A stretch of DNA of 64,000 nt from Kiloniellaceae bacterium (GCA_021776115.1 JAJFGN010000028.1:1-64000); one strand, 5' to 3'; shown: positions 17,737 through 26,354, counted from the stretch's first letter. The notes: generated from the letters alone by a model not told the origin. Translations and numbers: made by a program.

Positions 17737-18603
17737 TTAAGCCACCCTCTCCGCCACCACTGGATTGCGAAGAACACCGATTTTCTCGATCTCGACCTCG
17801 CACACGTCGCCGGGCTTCATCCAGACCGGCGGCTTGCGCGCGAAGCCGACGCCGGGCGGGGTGCCGGTGGGAATGATGTCGCCGGGTTCCAGCGTCATGA
17901 CCTCGGAAAGGGTCGCGATCAAGCTCGCCACGTCGAAGATCATATCGCCGGTGTCGCTGTCTTGCAGGGTTTCGCCATTGAGCCGCGTCTGGATACGCAA
18001 CCCGGCGGCGCCAGGCGGCAGCTCGTCGGCGGTCACGATATCGGGCCCCCAGGCGCCCGAGGCGTCGAAGTTCTTGCCCATGGCCCATTGCGTGGATTTG
18101 AACTGATAGTCGCGCAGGCTGCCGTCGTTGAAGACCGAATAGCCGGCGACATGGTCGAGGGCCTTGTCCTTGGCGATGTGCCGTCCGCCAGTGCCGATCA
18201 CGACCAGCAACTCGGCCTCGAAATCGAAATTATGGCTGGCAGCCGGGCAAACCAGGGCCTCCCCGTCGGCGACCAGCGACGTTGGCCAGCGTGGAAAGAC
18301 GATGGGATAATCCGGGATCGCCATGCCCGATTCCTCGGCGTGGCTGCGATAATTCAAGCCGATCGCCAGGATCTTGGGCGGATGCGGGATCGGCACCTCG
18401 AGGCGGGCCGCCTTGGCGGGAACCGTCGCGTCTTCGCCGGCGGTTTCCGCCGCGCGGGCCACGTCGGCCATGGCGCCGGCCGCGAAAATGGCGGGCCAAG
18501 AGTCCGGCAGCGCGGGCGCCGCCTTGGATAGATCGACGATGCGATCGCCGCGCCGAACGCCCGGGCGCGCCCGGCCCTCTGCCACCAATGTCACAAGTCT
18601 CAC
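17737..18603 (-). CDS. fumarylacetoacetate hydrolase family protein
   Basis: A metal-dependent C-C hydrolase/decarboxylase of the FAH family (acylpyruvase, ureidoglycolate lyase and relatives). The 288 residues keep the metal ligands in [13 protein letters not shown] (Glu129, Glu131) and [10 protein letters not shown] (Asp160), and the NYRSHAEE motif near His88. The start is taken as GTG at 18603, preceded by GGGGAC; a longer form from 18699 would add 32 arginine-rich residues unlike the family. The precise substrate is not determinable. It ends 2 bp before pgk. Confidence 0.85.
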   Translation of the reverse strand: MRLVTLVAEGRARPGVRRGDRIVDLSKAAPALPDSWPAIFAAGAMADVARAAETAGEDATVPAKAARLEVPIPHPPKILAIGLNYRSHAEESGMAIPDYPIVFPRWPTSLVADGEALVCPAASHNFDFEAELLVVIGTGGRHIAKDKALDHVAGYSVFNDGSLRDYQFKSTQWAMGKNFDASGAWGPDIVTADELPPGAAGLRIQTRLNGETLQDSDTGDMIFDVASLIATLSEVMTLEPGDIIPTGTPPGVGFARKPPVWMKPGDVCEVEIEKIGVLRNPVVAERVA

Positions 18604-18725
18604 CCAGCGTCCCCTTTTCAGTCCCTCGATGTGTCGGCAGGAGGTGAGAATAGGGACGTGCCGAGGCACGGCAAGGCGCTTTTCGTGGCCCCGCCGCAAA
18701 AATCGCGCCGCCGGCGGCGTAAGGC

Positions 18726-19517
18726 TTAGGGTTCGGTTTGCCGGTACACGGCGCGGGCGATACCGAGCATCTCCTCGCGCGGCAAGGGCCCGACCAGGGC
18801 ATATCCGAGGGCGCCGTCGAGCCAGTAGAACGCGGCCAAACCGTCCTCCTCGGCGAAGCGGAAAGCGGTCTCGACGCCCTTGGTGTCGGCCTGGATGTAG
18901 CAGGTGATCCGCCGGCCGGCCGCATCCTCGTACATGAACTGCGCGGCCGCGCCGTCGCGCGCGGGGAGCAGGCGGCCGCCCATGAGCCGGAAACCGAATT
19001 CCCGCAAATCGGGCGCGCTGAGCGGCGTGCCAACGCGCTTCGACAGCCAGGCGATCAGGTGCGCCTCCTCGGCCCGGACCTCGACCGGGTGGCGGACCTC
19101 GACGCTGTAAACCCGGTGCGCGGCGGCGGCCCGGACAAGCAGATCGCCACCGGCGGCGCCGGCGCCCGGCGCCACTTCATCCGGCTTTTCCAAAGCCCCG
19201 CGTAAAGTCCAGCCGCCGCCCAGACCCAGCGTCAACACCAGCATGGCCGCCATGGCCGTGGGCAGCCAGCGCGCGGGCCGGCGCGCCGCACCGCCACGGG
19301 CCGCGCGCAACAAGCGCTCGGGAACCGGCTCGCGGTCCGGCCCGCGCAAGGACCCGCGCAGGATGTCGCCGTGACGTCGAAAGTCGCCGAGGCGCGCCGC
19401 CTGGTCCGGGTTTTCGGCCAGAAAGCGCTCGACCGCGCCGCGGCGCGCGGGATCGAGCCAGCCGTCGACCCAGGCCTGAAGTTCCTCCTCGTTGACCGGA
19501 CGCGCGGCGGCGTTCAT
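18726..19517 (-). CDS. membrane anti-sigma factor
   Basis: 263 residues: a cytoplasmic N-terminal segment (about 1-80) with LQAWVDGWLDPARR, typical of anti-sigma-domain starts, one membrane span at about 84-103, and a periplasmic domain of some 150 residues. No zinc-binding HxxxCxxC is present, so it is not of the ZAS type. It overlaps the sigma gene by 4 bp. The periplasmic part probably senses an envelope signal. It contains a single cysteine (RRITCYIQ). Confidence 0.85.
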   Translation of the reverse strand: MNAAARPVNEEELQAWVDGWLDPARRGAVERFLAENPDQAARLGDFRRHGDILRGSLRGPDREPVPERLLRAARGGAARRPARWLPTAMAAMLVLTLGLGGGWTLRGALEKPDEVAPGAGAAGGDLLVRAAAAHRVYSVEVRHPVEVRAEEAHLIAWLSKRVGTPLSAPDLREFGFRLMGGRLLPARDGAAAQFMYEDAAGRRITCYIQADTKGVETAFRFAEEDGLAAFYWLDGALGYALVGPLPREEMLGIARAVYRQTEP

Positions 19518-20029
19518 TTGATTCTCCTAAGCGTCGCGGCGCCCGGCGCCCCGCCGGTCATGGCGGCGCGCATGCGCTCGCGCCCGCGCGACAGGCGCGA
19601 CATGACCGTGCCCAGGGGCACACCCAGCGTTTCCGCGACTTCCTTGTATTGCAGACCCTCGACCGCGACCAAAATCAGGACCTCGCGCTGGTCGGCCTCC
19701 AGGTCCTCGAGCGCCGCGAGCGCCTCCACGGCCTGAACGCGATCGACCTGAGACTCGGGATGCGGGGTCAAGGGACTTGCCGTGTCGATCGGCACCTCGG
19801 ACGGACGCCGCCCGCGCCAGCGGACCTGATTGAGGTGCAGGTTACGCATGAGGGCGAAGAGCCAGGGCCGGAAGCGATCCGGGTTGTGCCACAGACGCCG
19901 TTTGGTTATGGCGCGCTCGAGGCAATCTTGAACCAGATCGTCGGCCCGCTCCGCGTCGCGCAGCAAATAGCGGGCGTAGCGGCGGAGGGCCGGGATCTCT
20001 TGCTCAAGCCGGCGCGCGAAATCCGACAT
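19514..20029 (-). CDS. ECF sigma factor
   Basis: A 171-residue RNA polymerase sigma factor of the extracytoplasmic-function type. Region 2 includes RYARYLLRDAERADDLVQD and PWLFALMRNLHLNQVR. Region 4 includes LVAVEGLQYKEVAETLGVP and GTVMSRLSRGRERMR, a clear helix-turn-helix. It is followed by the anti-sigma gene with a 4-bp overlap and preceded by a gene for a small exported protein, which suggests a three-gene operon. Confidence 0.93.
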   Translation of the reverse strand: MSDFARRLEQEIPALRRYARYLLRDAERADDLVQDCLERAITKRRLWHNPDRFRPWLFALMRNLHLNQVRWRGRRPSEVPIDTASPLTPHPESQVDRVQAVEALAALEDLEADQREVLILVAVEGLQYKEVAETLGVPLGTVMSRLSRGRERMRAAMTGGAPGAATLRRIK

Positions 20030-20089
20030 CCCGACCGCCCCAATCCCAAACCTCTCCGCCGCCCAAATCTAGACGAATTCCCAAAGGCC

Positions 20090-20344
20090 TTATTTGATGC
20101 CGATGATTTCCTTGGCCTTGGTCAGCGCCGCCATCGACTCGGTGTGCTTGCCGGCCTTGTGCAGCGCTTCGCCCTGGTCGCGTAGGGCCTTGGCTTCGTC
20201 CTTCTGCGCGCTCGAAAGCTGCATGTTGGTTGCCATCGCGGCGTCGATCGCCTTGACGTTGACGGGGCATTGCGCGGCCATGGCGCCGCCGGCGGTGAGC
20301 AGGCTCACGGCCAGGGCCGCGGCAGCTAAGGGAAGTCGGAACAT
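20090..20344 (-). CDS. small exported protein of the sigma operon
   Basis: 84 residues with a signal peptide (MFRLPLAAAALAVSLL, cleavage probably after GGAMA) and a mature part of about 60 residues with one cysteine near its start and two amphipathic helices, the second like half a TPR (ALHKAGKHTESMAALTKAK). AAGGAGA lies 7-8 bases before the ATG at 20344, which decides the start. It is the first gene of the ECF sigma operon, so it may be the signal carrier or the main effector. I do not recognise a named family. Confidence 0.75.
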   Translation of the reverse strand: MFRLPLAAAALAVSLLTAGGAMAAQCPVNVKAIDAAMATNMQLSSAQKDEAKALRDQGEALHKAGKHTESMAALTKAKEIIGIK

Positions 20345-20413
20345 CTCTTGTCTCCTTGGGTACGAGGCGCGACTCCTCGCGCGGGACAAGCCCGAAGCGG
20401 GCCCGTCCCTGGT

Positions 20414-20441
20414 GTAGACACCCTTGCCGCGGCTTTATTCC
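20414..20441 (-). promoter_or_regulatory. candidate ECF-type promoter
   Basis: Reading on the minus strand, GGAATA (20436-20441, in GGAATAAA) is separated by 16 bp from GTCTAC (20414-20419). GGAAT-type -35 and GTCT/TCTA-type -10 elements with 16-17 bp spacing are typical of ECF sigma promoters. It would start transcription about 60 bp upstream of the small exported protein gene, allowing the sigma factor to control its own operon. This is an inference from spacing and motif. Confidence 0.45.
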
Positions 20442-20477
20442 CGGCGGCTGCGGAAAATACCGGCCGCCGGAATTTTT

Positions 20478-21977
20478 TTAGCCCAACACCGGAATCGAGT
20501 AATCGGCGCCGGCGCGGATGCCGGTGGGCCAGCGCGCGGTGACCGTCTTCAGCTTGGTGTAGAAGCGCACGCCTTCCATGCCATGCATGTGATGGTCGCC
20601 GAACAGCGAGCGCTTCCAGCCGCCGAAGCTGTGGTAGGCGACCGGCACCGGGATCGGCACGTTGACACCGACCATGCCGACCTTGATGCCGTCGGCGAAG
20701 CTGCGCGCCGCGTCGCCGTCGCGGGTGAAGATCGCGGTGCCGTTGCCGTACTCGTGACTGTTGACCATATCGACAGCCTCGCCATAGTCCTTGGCGCGCA
20801 CGACCGACAGCACCGGGCCGAAGATCTCGTCGGTGTAGATCGACATATCGGTCGTCACCTTGTCGAAGATCGAGCCGCCCATGAAGTAGCCCTTCTCGTA
20901 GCCCTGCAAGCTGATCTTGCGGCCGTCGAGCACCAGGGAGGCGCCTTCCTTCACGCCCCGGTCGATGTAACCCATGACCTTGTCGTAATGCTCCTTGGTC
21001 ACCAGCGGGCCCATCTCTACCTCGGGATCGACGCCGGGACCGACCTTGAGCGCCTGAACCCGCGGCGTCAGGCGGTCGATCAACTGGTCCGCTACCTTAT
21101 CGCCGACCGCGACCGCGACCGAGATCGCCATGCAGCGCTCCCCCGCCGAGCCGTAGGCCGCGCCCATGATGGCGTCGCTGACCTGCTCCATGTCGGCGTC
21201 GGGCATGATGACCATGTGGTTCTTGGCCCCGCCCAAGGCCTGGACCCGCTTATTGTGGGCGCAGCCGGTGTGGTAGATGTATTCCGCCGTCGCGGTCGCG
21301 CCGACGAAGCTGACCGCCGCGATGTCGGGGTCGGTCAAGATGGCGTTGACCGCCTCCTTATCGCCCTGGACCACGTTGAAGACGCCGTCGGGCAAGCCGG
21401 CCTCCTTGTAAAGCTCGGCCAGGCGCATCGAGAAGGAGGGGTCTTTTTCCGAAGGCTTCAAGATGAAGGTATTGCCGCAGGCGATCGCGATCGGCGACAT
21501 CCACAAGGGGATCATGGCCGGAAAGTTGAACGGCGTGATGCCCGCGACCACGCCCAGGGGCTGGCGCATGGAATAGCTGTCGATGGCGGTGCCGACATCG
21601 CCGGTGAACTCGCCTTTGAGGAGGTGCGGGATACCGCAGGCGAATTCCACCACCTCGATACCGCGCGTGGTCGAGCCCTTGGCGTCGTCGACGGTCTTGC
21701 CGTGCTCCTCGGTCACCAGGCGGGCCAACTCATCGAGATTGTCCTCGAGCAGCTGCTTGAGGCGGAACATCACCCGCGCCCGGCGCAGGGGCGGCGTCGC
21801 GGCCCAAGCGGGAAAGGCGGCCTTGGCCGCCGCCACCGCGCCACGCACCTCGGCGGCGCTGGCGAAGGAGACCTTGCGCACCACCTCGCCGATCGCCGGG
21901 TTATAGACATCGCCGAAACGGCCGCTCGCGCCCTCGGCCACGCGGCCGTTGACGTAGTGTTGAATGACGTCGGTCAT
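20478..21977 (-). CDS. mmsA: methylmalonate-semialdehyde dehydrogenase (acylating)
   Basis: Converts methylmalonate or malonate semialdehyde plus CoA and NAD to propionyl- or acetyl-CoA, in valine and myo-inositol/beta-alanine breakdown. The 499 residues carry the nucleophile Cys282 in [12 protein letters not shown], and [14 protein letters not shown] in the cofactor region. The Arg and Met neighbours of the Cys are typical of MmsA among aldehyde dehydrogenases. GGGAG precedes the ATG at 21977. No other valine-pathway gene is adjacent. Confidence 0.93.
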   Translation of the reverse strand: MTDVIQHYVNGRVAEGASGRFGDVYNPAIGEVVRKVSFASAAEVRGAVAAAKAAFPAWAATPPLRRARVMFRLKQLLEDNLDELARLVTEEHGKTVDDAKGSTTRGIEVVEFACGIPHLLKGEFTGDVGTAIDSYSMRQPLGVVAGITPFNFPAMIPLWMSPIAIACGNTFILKPSEKDPSFSMRLAELYKEAGLPDGVFNVVQGDKEAVNAILTDPDIAAVSFVGATATAEYIYHTGCAHNKRVQALGGAKNHMVIMPDADMEQVSDAIMGAAYGSAGERCMAISVAVAVGDKVADQLIDRLTPRVQALKVGPGVDPEVEMGPLVTKEHYDKVMGYIDRGVKEGASLVLDGRKISLQGYEKGYFMGGSIFDKVTTDMSIYTDEIFGPVLSVVRAKDYGEAVDMVNSHEYGNGTAIFTRDGDAARSFADGIKVGMVGVNVPIPVPVAYHSFGGWKRSLFGDHHMHGMEGVRFYTKLKTVTARWPTGIRAGADYSIPVLG

Positions 21978-22173
21978 GGGGACTCCCTCAAGCTTTCTTG
22001 CGCTCATTGTCCGAACCCGGCCCAATGGACGCCCTGGGACCGGCGATTGCCCGGAGAATAGACTAGCCTGGTAGGGCGCGGAAAGAGCTAGAATCGGGGC
22101 GGAAGTCGCCAAGAAGACGGCGGTGGCGCGGAGGAAGGCCGAAGGTCGGTAATATTTTAAGTTATATTTTCTC

Positions 22174-22201
22174 TTGAAAAATTAGCAAAACTCCATATTC
22201 T
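22174..22201 (+). promoter_or_regulatory. candidate promoter of the XRE-ImmA operon
   Basis: TTGAAA (22174-22179), 16 bp, then TATTCT (22196-22201), in a strikingly AT-rich stretch that marks the left edge of the accessory island. It would start transcription about 25 bp before the first gene. Confidence 0.45.
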
Positions 22202-22232
22202 GTCGGCACACTGATTGTGAAGGTCTGCTGAC

Positions 22233-22763
22233 ATGAACCAAGACGAGTGCATGAGTTTTCTGACGCCGTGGTTTGAGCGTATCTACGCTCAGTTCCCAAT
22301 GGCGGTGAGTCTGTACAACGATAATTACCCCAGTCGCGTTCGGGCTGAACACGATGATAGCCTTGCGGCTCATTGCGTCCACCGGCATGTGGTAACTGGC
22401 TTCCAGCGTGAATTTGACAATGACCGCAGATTCCATTTTTTAAAGCCAAAGGGGCTGCACGTTCTCAACGTTCATGATCGAATCGTCGCTCGATTCAAGA
22501 AGGTTGATGCTGAGGGACGACACCAAAATGCCGATACTGAGCAACAGCGTCTATTTGATCGTCAAATGCCAATACCAGGCTTGCCTGAAGAAGCCCTGCG
22601 GGTGACATTCGGGTACGAGCCAGACCCCGCCTTTTCTAAGTGTGAGCGCGTGATTGTGGCATGCCCGAGTGGCAAGTCTATAAAGTGGGCGGGGCAGATC
22701 GTAGAGGATGACGGCGAATATGGCTGGGTCGATCTCACCCAACCCAAACTCGTCGCAAGCTAA
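22233..22763 (+). CDS. hypothetical protein upstream of XRE-ImmA
   Basis: 176 residues, no signal peptide or membrane span. The N-terminal part has aromatic-rich CMSFLTPWFERIYAQFP; the C-terminal part has PGLPEEALRVTFGYEPDP and ends with a beta-rich segment. I do not recognise the fold. The base composition is more AT-rich than the window as a whole and matches the following XRE-ImmA gene, 54 bp downstream. It may be the partner (toxin, antitoxin or effector) of that regulator-protease, by position only. Confidence 0.65.
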   Translation: MNQDECMSFLTPWFERIYAQFPMAVSLYNDNYPSRVRAEHDDSLAAHCVHRHVVTGFQREFDNDRRFHFLKPKGLHVLNVHDRIVARFKKVDAEGRHQNADTEQQRLFDRQMPIPGLPEEALRVTFGYEPDPAFSKCERVIVACPSGKSIKWAGQIVEDDGEYGWVDLTQPKLVAS

Positions 22764-22764
22764 T

Positions 22765-22801
22765 CGGTATTCAAGCAAAAGGAGGTCGAGAACGAATACC
22801 G
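22765..22801 (+). promoter_or_regulatory. inverted repeat enclosing an unused Shine-Dalgarno
   Basis: CGGTATTC (22765-22772) and GAATACCG (22794-22801) form a perfect 8-bp inverted repeat around AAGGAGG (22779-22785). No start codon follows that Shine-Dalgarno at usable distance. The real ribosome site of the next gene is AGAGGT just before 22818. It may be an operator or an RNA element setting the ratio of the two proteins. Confidence 0.4.
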
Positions 22802-22817
22802 GATACAGAGGTACGAG

Positions 22818-23861
22818 ATGATTAATCGTGACATGCTTCAATTGGCACGAGCCGCCCGAGGATTCACTCAAGCGGATATCGCCCGCGCTTCGGGTGTAAC
22901 ACAAGCGCTCATTTCCAAGATCGAGAACGGTTTGGGGGAGCCGTCGACAGAAGTTGTTGCGGCCCTTGCGAGGGCGCTTAATTTCCCAATTGAGTTCTTT
23001 TTTTGTAAAGACAAAATCTATGGGCTACCTCAGTTCCATTATCGGAAACGAGCCAGACTGGGGATGCGTGCCGTTCAGAAGATTGAGGCGGGCATAAACA
23101 TTCAGAGAATGCACATTGAACGGCTTGTGCAATCGTATGAGGGCATAAAGCAGAACCACTTACCAAGTATCGATCTGGACGAAAAAGGCTGGACCCCGCA
23201 GAAGGCTGCGCAGCATTTGCGCGGGTTTTGGATGATACCCAGTGGTCCAATAGCTAATCTTACCGAGATCGTCGAGAACGCGGGCGTTGTCATCGTTCAG
23301 CTTGATTTCGAAACTCATTTGCTTGACGCCATGAGTTTCAGAATCCCCGGATTGCCGCCCTTGATTTTTATGAATTGTGCTGTGCCCGGAGATCGGTATC
23401 GGTTTACGCTTGCCCACGAATTGGCGCACCTTGTTCTTCACAATGCCCCAATGGATGATGATGACATGGAAGCGCAGGCGGATGAATTTGCCGGCGGGTT
23501 CTTGATGCCCGCGAGCGAAATCCGACCTTACTTGAAGTATCCATCTTTGGGCAAGCTGGGTCGCGTCAAGTCATATTGGAAAGTATCAATAAAGGCGCTG
23601 ATCTATAATGCCTTTAAATTGAATTTGATTACGCCCTCTCAATACCGTGGCTTGAATGTTAATTACAGCAAAGCCGGGTATTCAAAGGGCGAGCCGTTCC
23701 CTATCGCTGTCGAAGAGCCTCGGCTTCTTTCGGAGATGGTAGACCACCACATGCAGGAACTTGGATACTCGCTTATCGAGATAGCTCAATTGTTGCGTAT
23801 GGAGCCAAACGAATTTCAGCGCAAATACGTGGGGCGCCCGCAGCTTCGTCTAGTGAAGTAA
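22818..23861 (+). CDS. XRE regulator fused to ImmA/IrrE metallopeptidase
   Basis: 347 residues. The first about 65 are an XRE helix-turn-helix (RGFTQADIARASGVTQALIS). After a helical linker, an ImmA/IrrE-type zinc peptidase follows with HELAH (His200, Glu201, His204) and the downstream QADEFAGGFLMP that supplies further ligands. Such fusions cleave repressors in mobile elements and act in toxin-antitoxin-like modules. The gene is preceded by an uncharacterised protein in the same orientation and is part of an AT-richer island. Confidence 0.88.
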   Translation: MINRDMLQLARAARGFTQADIARASGVTQALISKIENGLGEPSTEVVAALARALNFPIEFFFCKDKIYGLPQFHYRKRARLGMRAVQKIEAGINIQRMHIERLVQSYEGIKQNHLPSIDLDEKGWTPQKAAQHLRGFWMIPSGPIANLTEIVENAGVVIVQLDFETHLLDAMSFRIPGLPPLIFMNCAVPGDRYRFTLAHELAHLVLHNAPMDDDDMEAQADEFAGGFLMPASEIRPYLKYPSLGKLGRVKSYWKVSIKALIYNAFKLNLITPSQYRGLNVNYSKAGYSKGEPFPIAVEEPRLLSEMVDHHMQELGYSLIEIAQLLRMEPNEFQRKYVGRPQLRLVK

Positions 23862-23881
23862 ATGCGGTTACGGGAACCGAA

Positions 23882-23950
23882 TACGGGGACATGGCCCGAT
23901 TAAGAGACACAATGCTTAATTACCGTCGGAACACGTGTTATGTCCCCGTA
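23882..23950. repeat. inverted repeat after the XRE-ImmA gene
   Basis: TACGGGGACAT (23882-23892) and ATGTCCCCGTA (23940-23950) are perfect 11-bp inverted repeats 47 bp apart. The interval also holds the 10-bp palindrome AACACGTGTT (23930-23939). GGGGACAT-type ends are frequently seen in REP-like and transposon-derived elements. It marks the right border of the AT-richer island. Confidence 0.6.
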
Positions 23951-24024
23951 ATTAAACGCGCAGGCGTGGCGGCGCCCCATGGTGCGATATCGGGGGCGGC
24001 GAATGGCCCCCGATACCCGCGAGC

Positions 24025-24693
24025 CTAATCCGCCGCGAAGCAGTACAGGAGTCCGGCGCCGCCGGTGCTCGCAAGGCCCGCCTGGCTGCATCCCCTTGAC
24101 CCATGGGCGGAGTTCCAGGAGGTGTTGCCGCCGCCGTGGCGGTCGTGATGTCCGACCTGGGCGCTGCCATCGCCGGAGCTGGTCCAGTTGCTGCAGGTAT
24201 GGTCGGCTGTCTCTCTAGGGAAATAGGCGGTCCCGTCAGCCATCGAACCGGTCAGAATGTCGTGCTCGTTGGGTTTGTCGTAGCGCCCTTTCACGCGGTT
24301 GCCGTTTTCGTCCAACGCGGTTCTTAAGATAATGTTCGGGCTCAAGTGGAGTTGATCGAGATCGCTGGCGATCAGCTCTCCCTTCGCGTTGTACCAGGGG
24401 CCGGAGCCGATCCGGTTACGCGCGGAAATGCCGCGCTTGCCTTTTTCCTGGGTGCTGAGATAGGCGCGCCAGGTGCGTCCGCTGGACCCGGCCGCCGTCG
24501 CCAGCTTGGTGCAATAGGCGTCGGCGCCTTCGAGGCCGCCCAAATTTCCGCCCTGTCCCGGACCGGTACTGGTGATGAAAAATCCCATCGGAGGATCTTG
24601 CGCGAGCGCGATCGGCGCGCTCATCAGAAGCAGCAGGCCCGCCACGACCCCTGCCATACCCCCTGCCATACCCATCGTTCTCGGTACGCTCAT
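24025..24693 (-). CDS. secreted DUF1554 (C-type-lectin-like) protein
   Basis: 222 residues with a signal peptide (about 1-31, ending IALA). The mature part carries the DUF1554 pattern: GLEGADAYC near the start, TWRAYLSTQ, a NRIGSGPWYNAKG segment, and CSNWTSSG near the end followed by GLLYCF. Homologues, mostly in Leptospira and marine or soil proteobacteria, are surface or secreted and have a C-type-lectin-like fold. It stands alone on the minus strand between repeat elements. A role in adhesion is possible but unproven. Confidence 0.8.
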   Translation of the reverse strand: MSVPRTMGMAGGMAGVVAGLLLLMSAPIALAQDPPMGFFITSTGPGQGGNLGGLEGADAYCTKLATAAGSSGRTWRAYLSTQEKGKRGISARNRIGSGPWYNAKGELIASDLDQLHLSPNIILRTALDENGNRVKGRYDKPNEHDILTGSMADGTAYFPRETADHTCSNWTSSGDGSAQVGHHDRHGGGNTSWNSAHGSRGCSQAGLASTGGAGLLYCFAAD

Positions 24694-24800
24694 TTCGGCA
24701 TCCTTTCCCTGTTGTGCGACGAAGAGTAGCGTTTTGGGCTTTCGCTAACAATTTGGTTAATGAAATTCCGGGGTAATATCTGCGCGAGCGCCCTTAATTC

Positions 24801-24880
24801 ACCCCCCTATTTCCCCCGCCTTTGCGTTGCGCGGGCCGGGCTGGGCGCTAGGCAAGGCTTCGTTTGGGCGTGGGCCGTGG
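24801..24880. repeat. diverged dispersed repeat, copy 1
   Basis: This 80-bp stretch shares order and wording with 26096-26175: C-rich start, TTGCG-GGGCCGGGCT, GCTAGGC, and a TGGGGCCGTG-like end. The 365-bp gap (24694-25058) that holds it contains nothing else I can assign, apart from AT-rich DNA next to 24720-24780. Confidence 0.5.
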
Positions 24881-25058
24881 CGTTCCGGGACAGGGTGTAA
24901 TTTCGAGAATTTCGGGGATACTATGCGGTTGTCATAGGCGTCGCGGAGGTCCGGAGACAGGACTTCATAACCGTCGAAATAAATAACGTTATCCCCTAAC
25001 TTGACGGGGCTGAGACAGTCTACACGGCCGGGCCAAGGTACGCGCGAGGTGCAGTGGA

Positions 25059-25913
25059 ATGAAGCAACTCAGGGCTCTCGTTACCTTGGCGTTTGGGCTT
25101 ACGACATGCGCCGCCGGCCAAATCGAGCAGACACATGCGGTTAGCGGTGTTGAGCCAAGTATCGCATGCCGCGCCAAATTGGTCTGTTTTTCGGAAATTA
25201 GGAGAGATGGAAATATCGAAGTCTGGATGGAGACCTACAAAGATAAACCGGTGACGGTCGCCTTTACCTCTAAAGTCAGCGACGTTAGCGGCGAAACGAA
25301 TTCTTTTTCAAAAGCAATTTTCGCACCCACGCACGAAAAAGTTCTGAACCTGGTGACGCCTGCGCGCGGATCGTGGGGCTATAGGTGGCGCTACAATACG
25401 CACATCGGTTCGGAAACGGTCATGCACGACAACGAGGTCGTGTATAGACTTCCCTATGCCTCCGGCCAGAGCTTCACGGTGATTCAAGGATTTAATGGGA
25501 CCTATACACATACGGGCCGGTATCGTTACGCGATTGATTGGCGCATGCGGGTCGGCACAAGAATCCTTGCGGCGCGTGGCGGTGTCGTTGTCGGCACCCG
25601 CGACGATTCGAAATTTGGGAAAGGCGGCGAGGAGAATTTTATCTGGATACAACATAGCGATGGGACCGTTGGCCATTACCTCCATCTCAAACAGGGCGGC
25701 GTGCTTGTGAGCGAGGGCCAAGAAATCCGCGCGGGGGACGCGATCGGTATCTCCGGAAATACCGGATTTTCGACCGAACCGCATTTACATTTCCACGTCT
25801 CGACGCCGACACCCGGTGAAAGAGACGCCTTTAAGACGTTTCCGATTGTGTTCCGTGTTTCGGGCGGCTCGGCCGTCCGGCTGCAGGAGGGCCGAAGCTA
25901 TGTCGCGGAGTAG
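25059..25913 (+). CDS. LytM-type M23 peptidase
   Basis: An exported zinc metallopeptidase likely acting on peptidoglycan cross-links. The 284 residues begin with a signal sequence (about 1-20; LTTC may be a weak lipobox). The M23 core lies at about 145-250: HTGRYRYAID (His151, Asp160), GHYLHL (His209) and HLHFH (His244), so the metal and catalytic residues are present. An N-terminal region of about 110 residues is of unknown fold. It is monocistronic, flanked by repeats, and less GC-rich than the core genome. Confidence 0.85.
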   Translation: MKQLRALVTLAFGLTTCAAGQIEQTHAVSGVEPSIACRAKLVCFSEIRRDGNIEVWMETYKDKPVTVAFTSKVSDVSGETNSFSKAIFAPTHEKVLNLVTPARGSWGYRWRYNTHIGSETVMHDNEVVYRLPYASGQSFTVIQGFNGTYTHTGRYRYAIDWRMRVGTRILAARGGVVVGTRDDSKFGKGGEENFIWIQHSDGTVGHYLHLKQGGVLVSEGQEIRAGDAIGISGNTGFSTEPHLHFHVSTPTPGERDAFKTFPIVFRVSGGSAVRLQEGRSYVAE

Positions 25914-26095
25914 GGCTGTGTCCCACGCCTTGCCGCCTTTTCTCCGGCCCTAGAGCGCCTTAAGTGCGCATCGGAACCGCTTGAGTGGCGTTACGGAAAG
26001 TTTCGGGGGCAAAGTTCCGGGGACGCAAACAGGCGCGGCACGCACGAAAAGAATCTTCGCCGGGCGCAGCCACCGGCGTGAGCACCCGTTTCACC

Positions 26096-26175
26096 GCCCC
26101 TGTTTTCCCCAGTCTTGGTGTTGCGGGGGCCGGGCTAGATGCTAGGCTTGGGCGCGCTTATTCGAGGGTTGCTTG
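26096..26175. repeat. diverged dispersed repeat, copy 2
   Basis: Second copy of the element at 24801-24880, with shared blocks GTTGCGGGGGCCGGGCT and GCTAGGC. The two copies bracket the M23 peptidase gene in direct orientation. Confidence 0.5.
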
Positions 26176-26317
26176 GGGCCGTGCCCATTGCCCTCTCCCG
26201 CCGGGAGAGGGACGCTGGCATGGCTGGCTGGAATGACGCGGCGGCCGCCAATGACGTGGCCCCATGAGGCGGTGCCCCAGCGGCGCGAAGTTGAATTGGA
26301 GAGCCGGGCGGCGGCCG

Positions 26318-26354
26318 AAAAAAAAGTTCCCTGTTCTCAGGGAATAACAGGGAA
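26318..26354 (-). terminator. rho-independent terminator of the phn operon
   Basis: On the minus strand, TTCCCTGTT (26354-26346) and AACAGGGAA (26335-26327) form a 9-bp stem, followed after one C by a run of T residues (26325-26318 and beyond, AAAAAAAA on the plus strand). It lies about 45 bp past the stop of the last phnE gene. Confidence 0.8.

Noticed and set aside
20424-22061. A 545-codon open frame on the plus strand opposite mmsA
   Set aside because: It is the antisense of a clearly real aldehyde dehydrogenase; the long frame is explained by GC-rich third positions and its product has no family character.
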